Assembly (NCBI RefSeq): GCF_001949145.1
Contig: NW_019091454.1
Location: forward strand, 599,264 to 634,789
Source: Acanthaster planci
Lineage: Eukaryota > Echinodermata > Asteroidea > Valvatida > Acanthasteridae
DNA length: 35,526 nt
Direction: 5' to 3'
Shown: piece by piece, positions 20,686 to 30,466 of the stretch
How positions within the stretch are numbered: position 1 is the first letter of the stretch
Layout: every line of letters starts with the position of its first letter
The notes under the pieces: generated by a model
What the model saw: the letters and a program-made list of their open reading frames with translations, nothing else
What the model was told of the DNA's origin: nothing
The model's database searches: none
Position numbers and translations under genes: made by a program

Positions 20686-20963
20686 CTCTTAGTTATTTGA
20701 AGACCGTGACACTTAGCAGTGTTGAAACGTTAATTGGTACCACGACTCTCGCGATGGTTTTAGATAACCCCAACACAGAGATAAAAGTTATAGATGTACT
20801 GGATCTCATATACGATAATATCGAGGCGGTGACTGACAAAGACTATACCCTACTCAGCACACAGCGGCTACAGTGTGGTGAATCATTGATCGTAAAGGAC
20901 TGGATATCAAGTGGTAAGTTGGAATACACAGAAGTTGTTGAGTCCACTTTTCTGTCGGTGTAG
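20686..20963 (+). CDS. Isolated exon-like ORF (possible GAIN-domain-like helical fragment)
   Basis: A frame of protein-like composition reads LSSVETLIGTTTLAMVLDN, IKVIDVLDLIYDNIEAVTD, then LLSTQRLQCGESLIVKDWIS and ends at a TAG at 20961-20963. A consensus donor GTAAGT at 20914-20919 inside the frame suggests an exon 20686-20913 that follows the CAG at 20683-20685, with splice phases that differ from the simple ORF reading. The VLDLIYDNI..LLSTQRL pattern faintly recalls the helical subdomain of GAIN domains in adhesion receptors, but this is a guess from pattern. No neighbouring exons were found. Confidence 0.3.
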
Positions 20964-21830
20964 CTGCTGCCCTCAGTTACAGGGCAGATTAGGGCGTTTT
21001 CCATTTCCATTCATATGTAATCATTTTAACATTCTGCAAATTCAAGTTTAATACTTTTATTTTGAAAACGTGTTCTGTTAAACTTATTTGTCGTATTTTC
21101 AAATCGCGTGATGTTAAATTTCATTCACATTCTGTCTAAAAACGAGTGACTTTAAGAGGCAAATTCGGCAAGCTTTGTTTAGTTACCCATTATTCCTTAG
21201 AATGAAAGCCACATGTTCCGTAGAAGTTTGGAAGGACTCCCCGACATCACATGCCCTTCAGACCGCCGGTGTAGTGTCGATACTCGTATATACCACAAGC
21301 TAAAAAAAATACTCCACATACTGCTTTTTTTTATCCCTCTATATTTAAAGGTGTTAATGGAGCATTGGGGATGACTCTTCATCTGAATCAGTCGTTGAAG
21401 ATTTGTAATCTTCGTTTAAAACTTGAAATTTTTTATTTATTTTGTGGCATTCTCTACCGACGGTGCCCCAGGCTTACCCACGGCTGATCCAATGATCAGC
21501 TGTAGGGACGACCAGGGGACAGGTGCATTGACAGACAGTCTACCACCAGGTGCCAAAGTTAACGTCACTCACCAAGGATAACTTCAAGGTGGTTGGTGGG
21601 GGCTATAGGAGCAGGGGCTGGATGTTTGTTTCGGCACAGGAACAATAATAACAAATGCACCGATTTGTAAGGCTCACCTCACATTTTAAGAAAACTTTTT
21701 CCTGGAAAATGTGAATCTTATAGGTAAAATAGGTGAAACATTTATAATTTACAACTAGAGCAGGATGTCGCTGCTTCATGAAGCACAGATATCAGGCAAT
21801 GACCAGTATGCACTAAACATTTATTGCGTA
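20964..21830. other. Intergenic
   Basis: No supported gene. A short palindrome (GCTGATCCAATGATCAGC) lies near 21483-21500 and a 14-base perfect palindrome TGCTTCATGAAGCA at 21772-21785. Confidence 0.4.
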
Positions 21831-21839
21831 CCATTTGGT

Positions 21840-22560
21840 TAAGACTGACCTTTGACCTTGCGTGTTTCCGAAATCGGCCCAGTTGGTTGTGGACAGAAAT
21901 TGCCTATTTTCTTTTGTGTTAATTTTCGGAAGATACATTTATTGTATACTGGTTTCTGGCTGGCCAATCTACCTCCAAAACCCTAGATGTTGCAATATTT
22001 GAAGCCTTTTCACTACCTCTTTAAGATTAATTTGCTTGAAAAGCCAAGGAAACGAATCCTTTTCCACGTTTTTCATGACAATTACACACTGACCACTAGC
22101 TGACATTGCATGAATCTGAAACCCACGCGAAACTTGCAAAATGGCCATAACCGACAATGTTTGACTGAATCGTTTAAGAAGAGAGGAAACAAAACCATTT
22201 TGTCCGTTCTCCAGAAATTGACCACCATTTGACCACTGAGTGAACTTTGTTTAAATCTGCTATAGCTTCAAACAAGAAAGCATTCGACCAAATATGGCTA
22301 AAATCTGCCGAAGAATGTGACCGAAGAAGCCACTTTTATTGTCGTGAAATTACTGCCAGTGACTACAAGGTGACCTTGAGCCAAATATTTTGTGGAGTCC
22401 GGTCCAAGGATAGGACTGTCCACGTTTTGCCTTCATCAGATAAAGACTGGAAGAAGCAGCTTTTATAAATTTCAATAAAATGACTGCAACTGACTACTGG
22501 GTAACCTTTGACCCCAATCAGAGTGCACCACATACCAAGCTTTGGTTAGTTGTCGATAAA
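21840..22560 (+). repeat. Degenerate repeat units with TGACCTTTGACC motif
   Basis: Several units contain variants of a phrase like GACTACNNGGTRACCTTTGACC (around 21845, 22225, 22360 and 22495), each followed by text about animals of the same repeat (AAATCTGCY, CAAGAAAGCATTC). The open frame at 22247-22468 is a by-product of these units. 21846-21858 reads TGACCT-T-TGACCT, a perfect direct repeat with one-base spacer. Confidence 0.4.
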
Positions 22561-22689
22561 GCCGAGTTTGATCGGAAATGGCTGTAGTGTTGACATTTGT
22601 AGCCTTTTAAAGCTCAGTAAAGCTGCGCACCGGCTAATAATTGATCACGAGCGATAGTACTCCAAACTGTGGTAACGAACTCATTGCAA

Positions 22690-23060
22690 TTAATGAACTG
22701 TGCAGGGGGGGGTAACGGCTATGCTGGTGCTCAACCGAGGTCACATAGGCAGACTAGGTCTGGATGAAACTTAACTAGTTGATGTCTGATGCTGGTGTAA
22801 TATTAACCTACACTGCCGAGGAGAGTCCAGCGTTTATTGCAGACAGCAAGCAAATGGAAGACGCTGAGCTGCCCGCACGTGGGCCCTTTATACCCACGCA
22901 CCAGCCAGAAAATAATGATGGTATTAGCATATCACTCTAAATCATCAAGAGGCGTCAGGCCACGAAAAATCACCATTACCTAATTAATTGAATAATGGTG
23001 GGATAAACTGTGACAAGAAGATAAAGAGGGCACCCTAATAACTGCCATATTTTAGCCCAG
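22690..23060 (-). mobile_element. Candidate solo LTR, minus strand
   Basis: On the minus strand a TATAAA at 22892-22887 is followed 49 bases later by AATAAA at 22838-22833 and a GGTGCCCTC-like motif lies upstream, the core promoter/polyA spacing of a compact LTR. Borders are not defined: the downstream side ends near an 8-base G-run (C-run on the minus strand) and no TG/CA pair with a target duplication could be fixed. Confidence 0.3.
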
Positions 23061-23439
23061 CATTTGAAGATTTTGAAACAAAAAAAGATAATTTATCATT
23101 TAAGCACACCACAAATGTGAGTTTGTTCTGAAACACTGAAGACTTGCAGCACACTGGATGAAGACATGTTCAAATTTAATAGAATCTTTTCATTGACACA
23201 ATTTATTGGTGTCGTCATATGTATCTTTGTCACTGTCTTATTCATGATCATATTGTTCACCACATTTGTTCTGGATATTGTCACCATAATTATTCCAAGT
23301 TTTCAATTGCCATGGTCTCCGCTGCAACTCGGGTGAAATCGTTTTAAATAGTGTTACATGTAACACTTTATCATCCAACGGTGGAGTAAGATTGCCATTG
23401 TGTGTCAATAGTAACAATTCTGGTGCAGGAGGAGATGGT

Positions 23440-23972
23440 ATGCAGAGTGCCAACAGCCAAAGTGACACTGTCAAGTCACGTGATGACATTCTCCTCTCGA
23501 AAGGCCTACCCAGAGATGAAACGGCTCAGTGGGGAACCAACTGACTACCTACCGAAAGTTTATCCGGCAGTTCAACACTAAAGTGGCAGTTCACACAGAT
23601 AATAATGATGAGCTACTGAGCTATTTGGAGCAGTTCACTACTGGCCAGGCAAATAATGTTGTCTCAGGTTTCAGCCATCTTCCTGCTAAGCTCGGATACC
23701 CGACAGCTCTTAAAAAAATGGAGTCGAGATATGGGGCCGTACATCTCATAGCTCACTCCTTCATCAAAAAGGTGCTTTACTGGCCGAATGTTCGTCGTGA
23801 TAATCCAAAGGCACTTGATAACATCTTGATTCTTCTGGTTGAATGTAGAAATGCAGTGAAGTGCATTAAAGCGGTAAGATCCTTGAGTACCCTGACAACA
23901 TGAGGAAGTTGGTGGGAAACTACCATTGTATCTCCATGACAGATGGAGAAACCTTGTCTGCAAACTTCAAAC
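23440..23972 (+). pseudogene. gag: BEL/Pao gag-like region (DUF1759 type), frameshifted
   Basis: The frame 23529-23903 reads RKFIRQFNTKV, DELLSYLEQFTTGQANNVV, LGYPTALKKMESRYG and HSFIKKVLYWPNV, the layout of the DUF1759 segment that opens BEL/Pao polyproteins (L-x-x-FxxGxA, Y-x-x-A-x-x-x-L-x-x-RYG). A frame change near 23870 continues with LEYPDNMRKLVGKLP and DRWRN. A CCHC knuckle and most of the protease are missing after it. Upstream, KGLPRDETAQW near 23500 may be the preceding part in another frame. Confidence 0.7.
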
Positions 23973-25096
23973 AAAACGTTTGATGTGAAGACTGGTCCAG
24001 CAGGTAGCCCTCTCGCTGCAAGAATCAAACTAGGTTGGGTTGTGTGGAATTTGGTTCGAGATGCAAATCAAGTACAGAATGACACAAGCTGCAGCTTCTC
24101 TGTAAACAAGGCTGAGATCATAGCAATAGCAGAAATCGATCAGCTAAAGCAGTTGGATAAACTAGTAGGACAGACCACCAACATAGATTTACCCGAGAGG
24201 CTTGTCGATGACGAAAAGGAGTATTCTCAAGAATACTTAAGATTCTTGGCATCAGTGAACAAGCTGGTCGATCACTCACAGTGATGGTCACTACTGCATC
24301 AGTCTTTCCTTTAAAGCAGAAGATATGAAGCTATCTGAAAACAAGTAGATGGCACTAAACCGCCTTGAAAGCCTCAAGGAGAAACTACAGAGAGACAACG
24401 AATTCTATAGTGACTACAAAGAGTTCATGTCAAAGACTGAGTGAAGGCTATGCTGAACGAGTCCCGCTGGAAGATCTACATCGAGCTGGTGGCAGGGTGC
24501 GGTATATTCCGCATCATGCTGTTTATCACCCCGCAAGCCTAAGAAGGTAAGAGTAGTATTCAATAGAGCAGCTGCGTACTGGGGCATATCTATGAACAGT
24601 GTTCTACTTCAAGGAAGAGATCTCACCAACAGCCTGGCTGACGTACTTCTTAGATTCCGCCAAGACAGAAGAGCGATAATGGCAGACATAGAATTTTTTT
24701 CAGGTTAGAGTACCTAGAAAAGACCATGACCGTCTCCGATTCCTCTGGTGGCCAAATGCATGACTTGACGAGGGGCAGCCTGTCGCTTAACGCTTGAGAG
24801 TACATCCTTTCGGGGCTGTATCATCGCCAAGTTGTGCAAATTTTGCACTCAAGCAAACTGTGGAGGAAAACGGTGACCACTTTGAAGAGGCTTCGTGGGA
24901 AGTAGTGAAAAAATGTTTCTTTATTGACGATTGCCTTGTCTCAGTTGAAACAGAAGAGGCAGCTTCTCACATGATCCGGACTACCACAGCTCTTTGTAAA
25001 GAAGGCGGTTTTCGTTTGACAAAATTGATGTCAAACAGGCCTCAGGTTCTACAGACAGTGCCGTTAGATAGCGGAGCAAGCAGAATTGTCAGTTGA
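23973..25096 (+). pseudogene. pol: BEL/Pao protease tail and reverse transcriptase, multiply broken
   Basis: 23980-24284 carries GPAGSPLAARIKLGWVVWN, matching the region between the aspartic protease and RT of BEL/Pao elements. RT text follows in shifting frames: ALNRLESLKEKLQRDNEFY, YIPHHAVYHP, KVRVVFNRAAAYWG, NSVLLQGRDLTNSLADVLL and RRAIMADIE (24360-24700), then HPFGAVSSPSCANFALKQT (24803-24860) and the catalytic box FIDDC at 24920-24934, where most relatives have YVDDC. Stops and frameshifts separate every block, so no active enzyme can be made from this copy. Confidence 0.75.
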
Positions 25097-26238
25097 GAAT
25101 TGTAGCCTTCCCAATGAGCGAGCTCTAGGAGTGTATTGGATTGTTGAAACAGACACCATAGGGTTCAAGGCTTAGCTTCCAGAAAAACATGCTACTCGAA
25201 GAGGAATTCTGTCCATCACAAGTTCAGTGTATGATCCATTGGGCATAGGTGCTCCCTTTGTTTTGAAGGCCAAGATTCTTTTACAGCGTCTTTGTCATCG
25301 AAACAGAGGACGAAATGAAGAGATCCAGGGAGAAGACTTGAGAACCAAGCAACAGTGGTTGAATGAGGTGAAGGACCTGGATCAATTGAGAATCAGGAGC
25401 TGCTACAAACCCTTGGGTTTGGCAGGCTTGTAAGCTGACAGATCGACGTTTGCATATGCCAGCGATGTGGGTTATGGTGTAGCAGCTTATCTGTGGCTAG
25501 TTAATGAATTTGGGCAGATCAGCTGTTAACTGATTACAGGCAGAGCAAGGGTGGCCCCTTTTAAGAAGATAACAAACCCGCGAATGGAATCGACAGCTGC
25601 GACATTTGCAGTCAAGCTTGGTAAATTGCTTAGCCAAGAGCTACACTACGAGATAGACAACACCTGCTACTGGATAGACAGAATGACAGAGTTACGGTGC
25701 CTAGCAACTGAGAATTGCCGATTTCAGACCTTCGTTGCAAACCAGTCATAAGAGATGCCAATACTGTGCAGCAGTGGAAGCAAGTAGACACCATGTCCAA
25801 TCCCGCTGATTGTGCAACACATTGTCAGTCGGTGAAGAGACTCCTGTAGTGTTCCATGTGGTTTGAGGGTCCAGCATTCCTTTCTTAGCCAGAAGAACAA
25901 TAGCCTCAGCAAGATACACAATAGAAAGCTACCTGAAAATGGTGTTTAGGAAATGAAGACTGTGCTGATGACAGCAGAGGCATTCACCAATCCAGTGGAC
26001 TGCTAGAGCATCATTCAGATTGGACAAGCCCAAGGCGAGCAGTTGCCTGGATACAGGTTTGGATGAACCATCTCCAAGATAAAGTGGCTGCACGCATGCC
26101 AAAAGGAAACAGAGCAGAACAAGAGTCAGAAAAAACAATCAAGTGTGACTTTGAGCTAACTTCTTAATCACAGATCAGAAAAGGTTTCATTCACACTTGT
26201 CTTCCTGCACAGAACCTTAAGGCTGCTGAGAGGGCTTT
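25097..26238 (+). pseudogene. pol: BEL/Pao RT connection and RNase H region, decayed
   Basis: YDPLGIGAPFVLKAKILLQRL (25230 onwards) is the conserved post-RT segment. TFAYASDVGYGVAAYLWL (about 25449-25500) and PRMESTAATFAVKLG (about 25578-25620) correspond to the first RNase H strand and helix, in frames broken by stops. The text up to 26238 has only scattered similarity. Confidence 0.6.
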
Positions 26239-26905
26239 GTGCAGCAGAAACATTGGGCAGACGAGATCAGATGGCTCAAAACATCAGAAGGGGCGCTGCC
26301 CTCAGCAGTAAAAAGGTCGTCCTCATTGAGAAAGCTTGATCCTAAGCTTGTGGATGGTCTTCTACGAGTTGGTTGTCGGATTGAAAGAGCAGATCTTGAC
26401 TTTGAGACAAACCATCAGATACAACTGCCAAGAAATTCGGTCATATCTCGTTTGATTCTCCAGGACATACACAAGCAGGTTGGTTATTTGGGCAAGAAAT
26501 CTGTCTTGACAAAGCTTTGCTATCATTACTGGATAATCGGGGCACCTTCCCTCATCAGGCATCATCTCTAGATGTATCGTTTGCAGGAGATACCAAGCAC
26601 TGGCCGAGCAGAGGAAAATGGCCAGTTTGCCGCACGAGCGACTGGCATTAATTATAAATATCCGTTCAGTCATGTTGAATGAATTATTTGGTCCTTTTGA
26701 GGTGAAGCTTGGTAAAAGTGTCGTAAAAAAGATATCGGGTCATATTCACATGCTTGACTTAACAAACCGTCCATTTTGAGCTGGCACATTTACTTGATAC
26801 CGATTCATCCATCAATGCCATACGCACGTTTATTGCCCCTCGTGGATCAGTCAAGAGCATTCTCTCCGATAATGGTACCAATTTAGTTGGTGCAGAGTGT
26901 GGGAT
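26239..26905 (+). pseudogene. pol: BEL/Pao integrase: zinc-binding and part of the core
   Basis: 26239-26571 reads SLRKLDPKLVDGLLRVGCRIERA, then LPRNSVISRLILQDIHKQVGY and SVLTKLCYHYWI, the H-x(n)-H part of the integrase zinc-binding domain (I-x-x-x-H-x-x-x-GH/Y pattern) before the W of the core. Further on, VHFELAHLLDTDSSINAIR and RGSVKSILSDNGTNLVGAE (about 26765-26900) hold the second catalytic aspartate with its SDNGTNxVGA motif. The intervening region with the first catalytic aspartate is scrambled. Confidence 0.65.
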
Positions 26906-27052
26906 ACGAGTCAGTAGAGGCCTGGAATTGAAAAAAAAACCAGCTTGTCGCAGAACGGCATATCTTGGCAGTTTAATCCTCTGACTGGGTAATATCTCGG
27001 AGGAATAAGGGAAAAGTTAATCAGAAGTACAAGGAAGATCTTCTACTCCCTG

Positions 27053-27691
27053 ATGCGGAAGCAACATCTTTATCTAAGTGATGAATCTCTTCAGACTTTG
27101 TTGTATGAAGAAGAGGCTATTATGAACGGACGACCACTGGCTGCATGTCCCTACAGCCCAAGTGTTCTTGATGTCCTGACCCCGAACCATCTGTTGCTTC
27201 AAAGGTCAGGCGAGATTTTGCCTCCAGGTTCGTTCAATGATCGTGATAAGTATCCTGTTAAGCAGTGGCGGCAAGTTCAATATCTTACAGACATCTTCTG
27301 GAAGCAGTGGTCTAAAGAATACTTGCCTCTACTTCAAGAAAGGCAAAAATGGGCTCACCCTAAGAGAAATCTAAGTGTTGGTGACATCGTGTTGTTGGTG
27401 GGTTCCACTCCAAGACATTCATGGGGCCTGGGGAGAATAGTGGAAGGTTTCAAGGACAAGAGTGGATTTGTCAGAAGTGTTAGGTTAAAGACTAAAGCTT
27501 CTAATGGTAAAACCTTTGGGGTTTTTGACCATGGGATCTTTAAAAAGAATCAAAACGCCTTTCAAACTGCGTATCGGTTGCTTAATGACCATGTTCCAGA
27601 GGGTATCCGATTTGTTAACTGCTCGAGTTTCAAAGTTGTGAACGTTGTCAAACATGTAATACACCAAGCCTCGGTGTTTGTTTTGTAGCAT
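27053..27691 (+). pseudogene. pol: BEL/Pao integrase C-terminal region with DUF5641 domain
   Basis: A 211-codon open frame, the best-preserved part of this element. LQTLLYEEEAIMNGRPLA holds the conserved E-x-x-xN-x-RPL of the integrase core end. TPNHLLL, WRQVQYLTDIFWKQWSKEYL, LQERQKW and GDIVLLV are the DUF5641 signature found only at the C-terminus of BEL/Pao polyproteins. LGRIVEGFKDKSGFVRSVRLKT completes the domain. The final 40 residues or so run into unrelated sequence before the stop at 27688. Confidence 0.8.
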
Positions 27692-28593
27692 TTGAGATAG
27701 TTCGCAGTTAGTCAGGTCCGAGATTGCGTATTGAGCTAAGGTATCACTCGACTTGACTACTTCATTGTGGTCGTTAAAGGTTAAAACTTAAGTCAAAGGT
27801 TGTTTCAAAGCCAAAGGCAAAAACGGCATGTGATCGGTCAACATCTCGATGCCCAACAGTATTGCGTATCTGTAACAACCTCGACTCCTTAACTGACGCG
27901 AGATGTTTTTAGTAGCGATGAATTTTTAGTCTCAGTAACCGAACTCGAAGCAATCGTCCAGGCCCAAGTGTACGGACAATTCAGACTTAAAAGAAGTCTT
28001 TGTTGACAAACAGAAGTTGGTTAAAAATACGAGTTTCTTTTATTCTCAAAACTTCGCCTCATGCAAAGATCCTCACAGTCAAACAGGGAGTTGGTGAGGA
28101 AAATCCTCCTGTTTCCTAGCAAGTATTTCACCACAGCAAAATACTTCAAAAATCAAGTATTTTCTCAATATGAAAACACTTCACAGGCTCAAAGCATCGA
28201 AGCTGGTCTCATCAGACTTTAGCTCTCTGCTCGGAAAGTGCCAACTCGATTTCTCAACACACTTTCAGGGTTTATATACTCTACAAATCTACCATTTAAC
28301 ATAGTTACTGAATATAAGTCACAAGTAAATTATGCAGTAAGGTTACATCAACCAGCTCCAAATTGATGACTAATTCCATTGACCAATCAGAATAAAACCA
28401 AATGATGTAAACTAATGACTCATATCAATTTCTTAATAAAGTTCCACCCCTTCATTTCAAAGAAATATTATTCCATGAAACAAGGAAAGTTGTGGGTGCA
28501 CTGGTCTCTGCCCCCACATTGCAAGTAGCTAACCAAGTTTTATCGATGGGTCAACTGGCCTTGGTGAACATCTGGTGTTTGACTCATTGACCA
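27692..28593 (-). mobile_element. LTR-like candidate on the minus strand (low confidence)
   Basis: On the minus strand TATATAAA (28278-28271) is followed about 230 bases later by AATAAA (28044-28039). The stretch may end at TTGTTACA (27879-27872) and may start near TGTGGGGGCAGAG (28518). It is in the opposite orientation to the BEL/Pao remnant beside it, so it is not that element's 3' LTR. No target duplication was found, and no protein gene is supported in this interval. Confidence 0.25.
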
Positions 28594-29192
28594 TTACACT
28601 TTTCTGGAAACCTGTTCACAAAATCTCAACATTGTTACATATCGATTACCAAAAAAGTCAGCGATGGCTTTGCCTTTTCCGTTGTTGGCTTGCTCATTGG
28701 CATCGTTAGCTCCGAGTCTAAGCTTGGATACGTTTTCTCTTTCTAGCCCATAGTAAGCCATGTTTTTAGTTAGAGTAGAAGACAACAAGTTGTCTTTAAA
28801 GTTGTGAAACACGTCAGCATCAATGCAACTCGAGATATAGAATGACCCCGGAGTTTTACAGAAATTTCTTTGACCAAATTACGAGCTAGGTTTTTATATA
28901 CACTTCAATTATCGTCTGTTCCCCCATCTAGATCCAGTTTAAACGCAAGTTTAATCATTCCCGGAACGATCATGTCGTCTACGCCCAACGGAGGCAACCT
29001 ACGATTAGCTTTTGATTTGCAGCAATTACAATCGGTTGTGGGTAATAAATACTTCGTGTCTTTCACTTTTGATGGATCCGGGTACTTTGGGTCGACAATT
29101 TGGATTGAGCTTCTTGCCTTAGTTCCTGCTTTTATTACTAACTTTAAAAAATGGTTTGCTTTGTTGTTTAAAAAAGATGGCGAGTGTTGCAA
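28594..29192 (-). pseudogene. Capsid-like gene of a virus-derived (Polinton/adintovirus-like) element, broken
   Basis: Reads on the minus strand. The first frame (29192-28905) includes KANHFLKLVIKAG, YPDPSKVKDTKYLLP and LPPLGVDDMIVPGMIKLAF. It ends in a stop near 28905; the continuation (ARNLVKEISVKL) is in another frame, and the last part (28812-28594: DVFHNFKDN, NMAYYGLERENVSKLRLGAND, KAIADFFGNRY) in a third. The DDMIVPG-x-IKLAF, YYGL-x-x-x-NV-x-KLRLGA and A-x-x-FGNR phrases resemble a structural protein often predicted in cnidarian genomes next to virus-derived DNA elements; this assignment is from family resemblance, not a search. No ATG opens the first frame, and the C-terminal half is missing. 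At least two frame breaks make it non-functional. Confidence 0.4.
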
Positions 29193-29604
29193 TGATGGTC
29201 GGTAGAGTGCTGGTGAATGCGTTAGCGTCCAAGGGTAGTAACTTTTTGTTTAGCATGATTGGAAAAGGAAATGTTGACGAGGAACGTAAGATCACGATTT
29301 AGAACAATTAGTTCAAGCCAAAGAAGAATGGTACGAAAATTGTACCCGACGTTTAGATTTTTTAAACGGGCTAATTCAAAAAATAAAAGTGTCAGAGAAA
29401 ACGTTTAAAGATGTAGACGAGGCCTTGATGGTGTACAGCAAAATCACGGGTACCAATCACTTGGGACTTCCACCAAAACCTACGTTGAGCGATTTTTACA
29501 CGCCAAGCAACGACCAACGAGAAAGAAAACTACTGTTTGTGTTGGGTGAAAGTGTACTTTTTGGTTATGTCGAATTATCGGTATTGGTAAAACGGTATTG
29601 GTAA
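29177..29604 (+). pseudogene. Small helical protein paired with the capsid-like gene, one frameshift
   Basis: ATG 29177 opens MASVAMMVGRVLVNALASKG with a hydrophobic start and SNFLFSMIGKGNVDEER, then meets a TAG near 29297. The text continues in another frame with LEQLVQAKEEWYENCTRRLD, VSEKTFKDVDEALMVYS and LPPKPTLSDFYTPSNDQRE, ending at TAA 29602-29604. A small indel near 29290 explains the break. The protein would be about 140 residues with an N-terminal membrane-active or membrane segment and a coiled-coil body. Its start overlaps the divergent capsid-like frame by about 16 bases. The last ten codons come from a 14-bp tandem repeat. I know similar small proteins next to the capsid-like family in cnidarian data but have no name or function for them. 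Confidence 0.4.
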
Positions 29605-29634
29605 AATAGTATTGGTAAAATGGTATTGGTAAAA
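29579..29634 (+). repeat. 14-bp tandem repeat, four copies
   Basis: Four consecutive units of the form NGGTATTGGTAAAA (29579-29592, 29593-29606, 29607-29620, 29621-29634), differing mainly at the first two bases. Confidence 0.9.
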
Positions 29635-29791
29635 ACGTTTTACTTGTTTTTTAAACGAGAGAAATGGAAGCGAGTGAAACAAGCGAGCCAGAGTAGTGTG
29701 TGGGGACTGTATGGCACAATAGCAAAAGGTCACACAATAAGCATAAGCATAATAATTATGATCATATGGATATGAATAGGAATTAGGTGTA

Positions 29792-29950
29792 GGGTAAAAT
29801 GTTTGGCACAAGATGACCTTTTGTATTGGGATAGGCATAGCATGGGGTCAGAAAGTGTGGTACAAGATGACCTTGTGCAGGGATAAATATGAATGAGGCA
29901 TATCATGGGGTAAAAAGTTTCGGCACAATTTGACCTTTTTATGAAACAGG
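29792..29950 (+). repeat. About 50-62 bp imperfect tandem repeat, three copies
   Basis: Units start GGGTAAAA/GGGGTCAG/GGGGTAAAA and contain GGCACAAGATGACCTT, then a GGATA..ATCAT tail: about 29792-29842, 29843-29904 and 29906-29950. A more diverged fourth copy may lie at 29716-29760 (GGCACAATAGCAAAAGGTCAC). Confidence 0.7.
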
Positions 29951-30328
29951 ATGATAAAAAATAGTTGATGAGCCACAGGTGGTGTGATGTCGTGGAGAAA
30001 AAAACTGACAGGCCCACCAGGAGGTCCTGCGGTAATCAAGGAGTAGGAAGCGATAATCTGTAAGCCAAGGGCCATACGTGCCGCCAGGTAACGAGAGGGA
30101 TAATCCCTAGACAACGGACGGTACGTAGTGCATGGGCTGTGTCGGCGGACTACTGTGTTAATGATCATAATTATTGTGTACGTTGGAAGTGAGTGATGGT
30201 CTGACTTTATCCTTGGACACTAAAGGAGAGAGGGCGCCCACATAATAACGGTCTTGCGTTCGGCTTACTATGGCTACTGAGATCTGATCAATACAGGAGG
30301 AAGACCCTCCTGTCCCTAGCTGAGTTTC
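29951..30328. other. Unassigned spacer
   Basis: No supported gene. On the minus strand an open frame (29848-30168) has a hydrophobic and glycine/proline run (GLQIIASYSLITAGPPGGPV) but its end runs through the tandem repeat and no family is recognised. Confidence 0.3.
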
Positions 30329-30466
30329 TTAATCCTCTGAACTAGTGTTTAACGTCCCGTTGCCCTGTACATGTATATGATTTTACTCTGGCTGAATCTG
30401 TTTTAAATCTTTTGAACTGGTGTTTTACGTTGGTGACGTTAACCTGTATATGTATACGGTTTTACA
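30329..30466 (+). repeat. Two-copy direct repeat, about 75-bp period
   Basis: 30329-30383 and 30404-30466 share TTTTGAACT-GTGTTT-ACGT, CCTGTA-ATGTATA-G-TTTTAC with several substitutions and small indels. Confidence 0.6.

Noticed and set aside
22247-22468. 73-codon plus frame
   Set aside because: It lies in degenerate repeat units and its text follows the repeat, not a protein family.
28150-28230. CTGATGAG on the minus strand as a hammerhead ribozyme core
   Set aside because: No CGAAA partner and no helix II can be formed; the same holds for the minus-strand CTGATGAG near 34525.
28870-29205. Plus-strand 111-codon frame with a hydrophobic tail
   Set aside because: The minus-strand capsid-like frame over the same bases has the more convincing motifs and continues beyond it.
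29848-30168. Minus-strand 106-codon frame with a GPPGGPV run
   Set aside because: Half of it is tandem repeat and no family is recognised.
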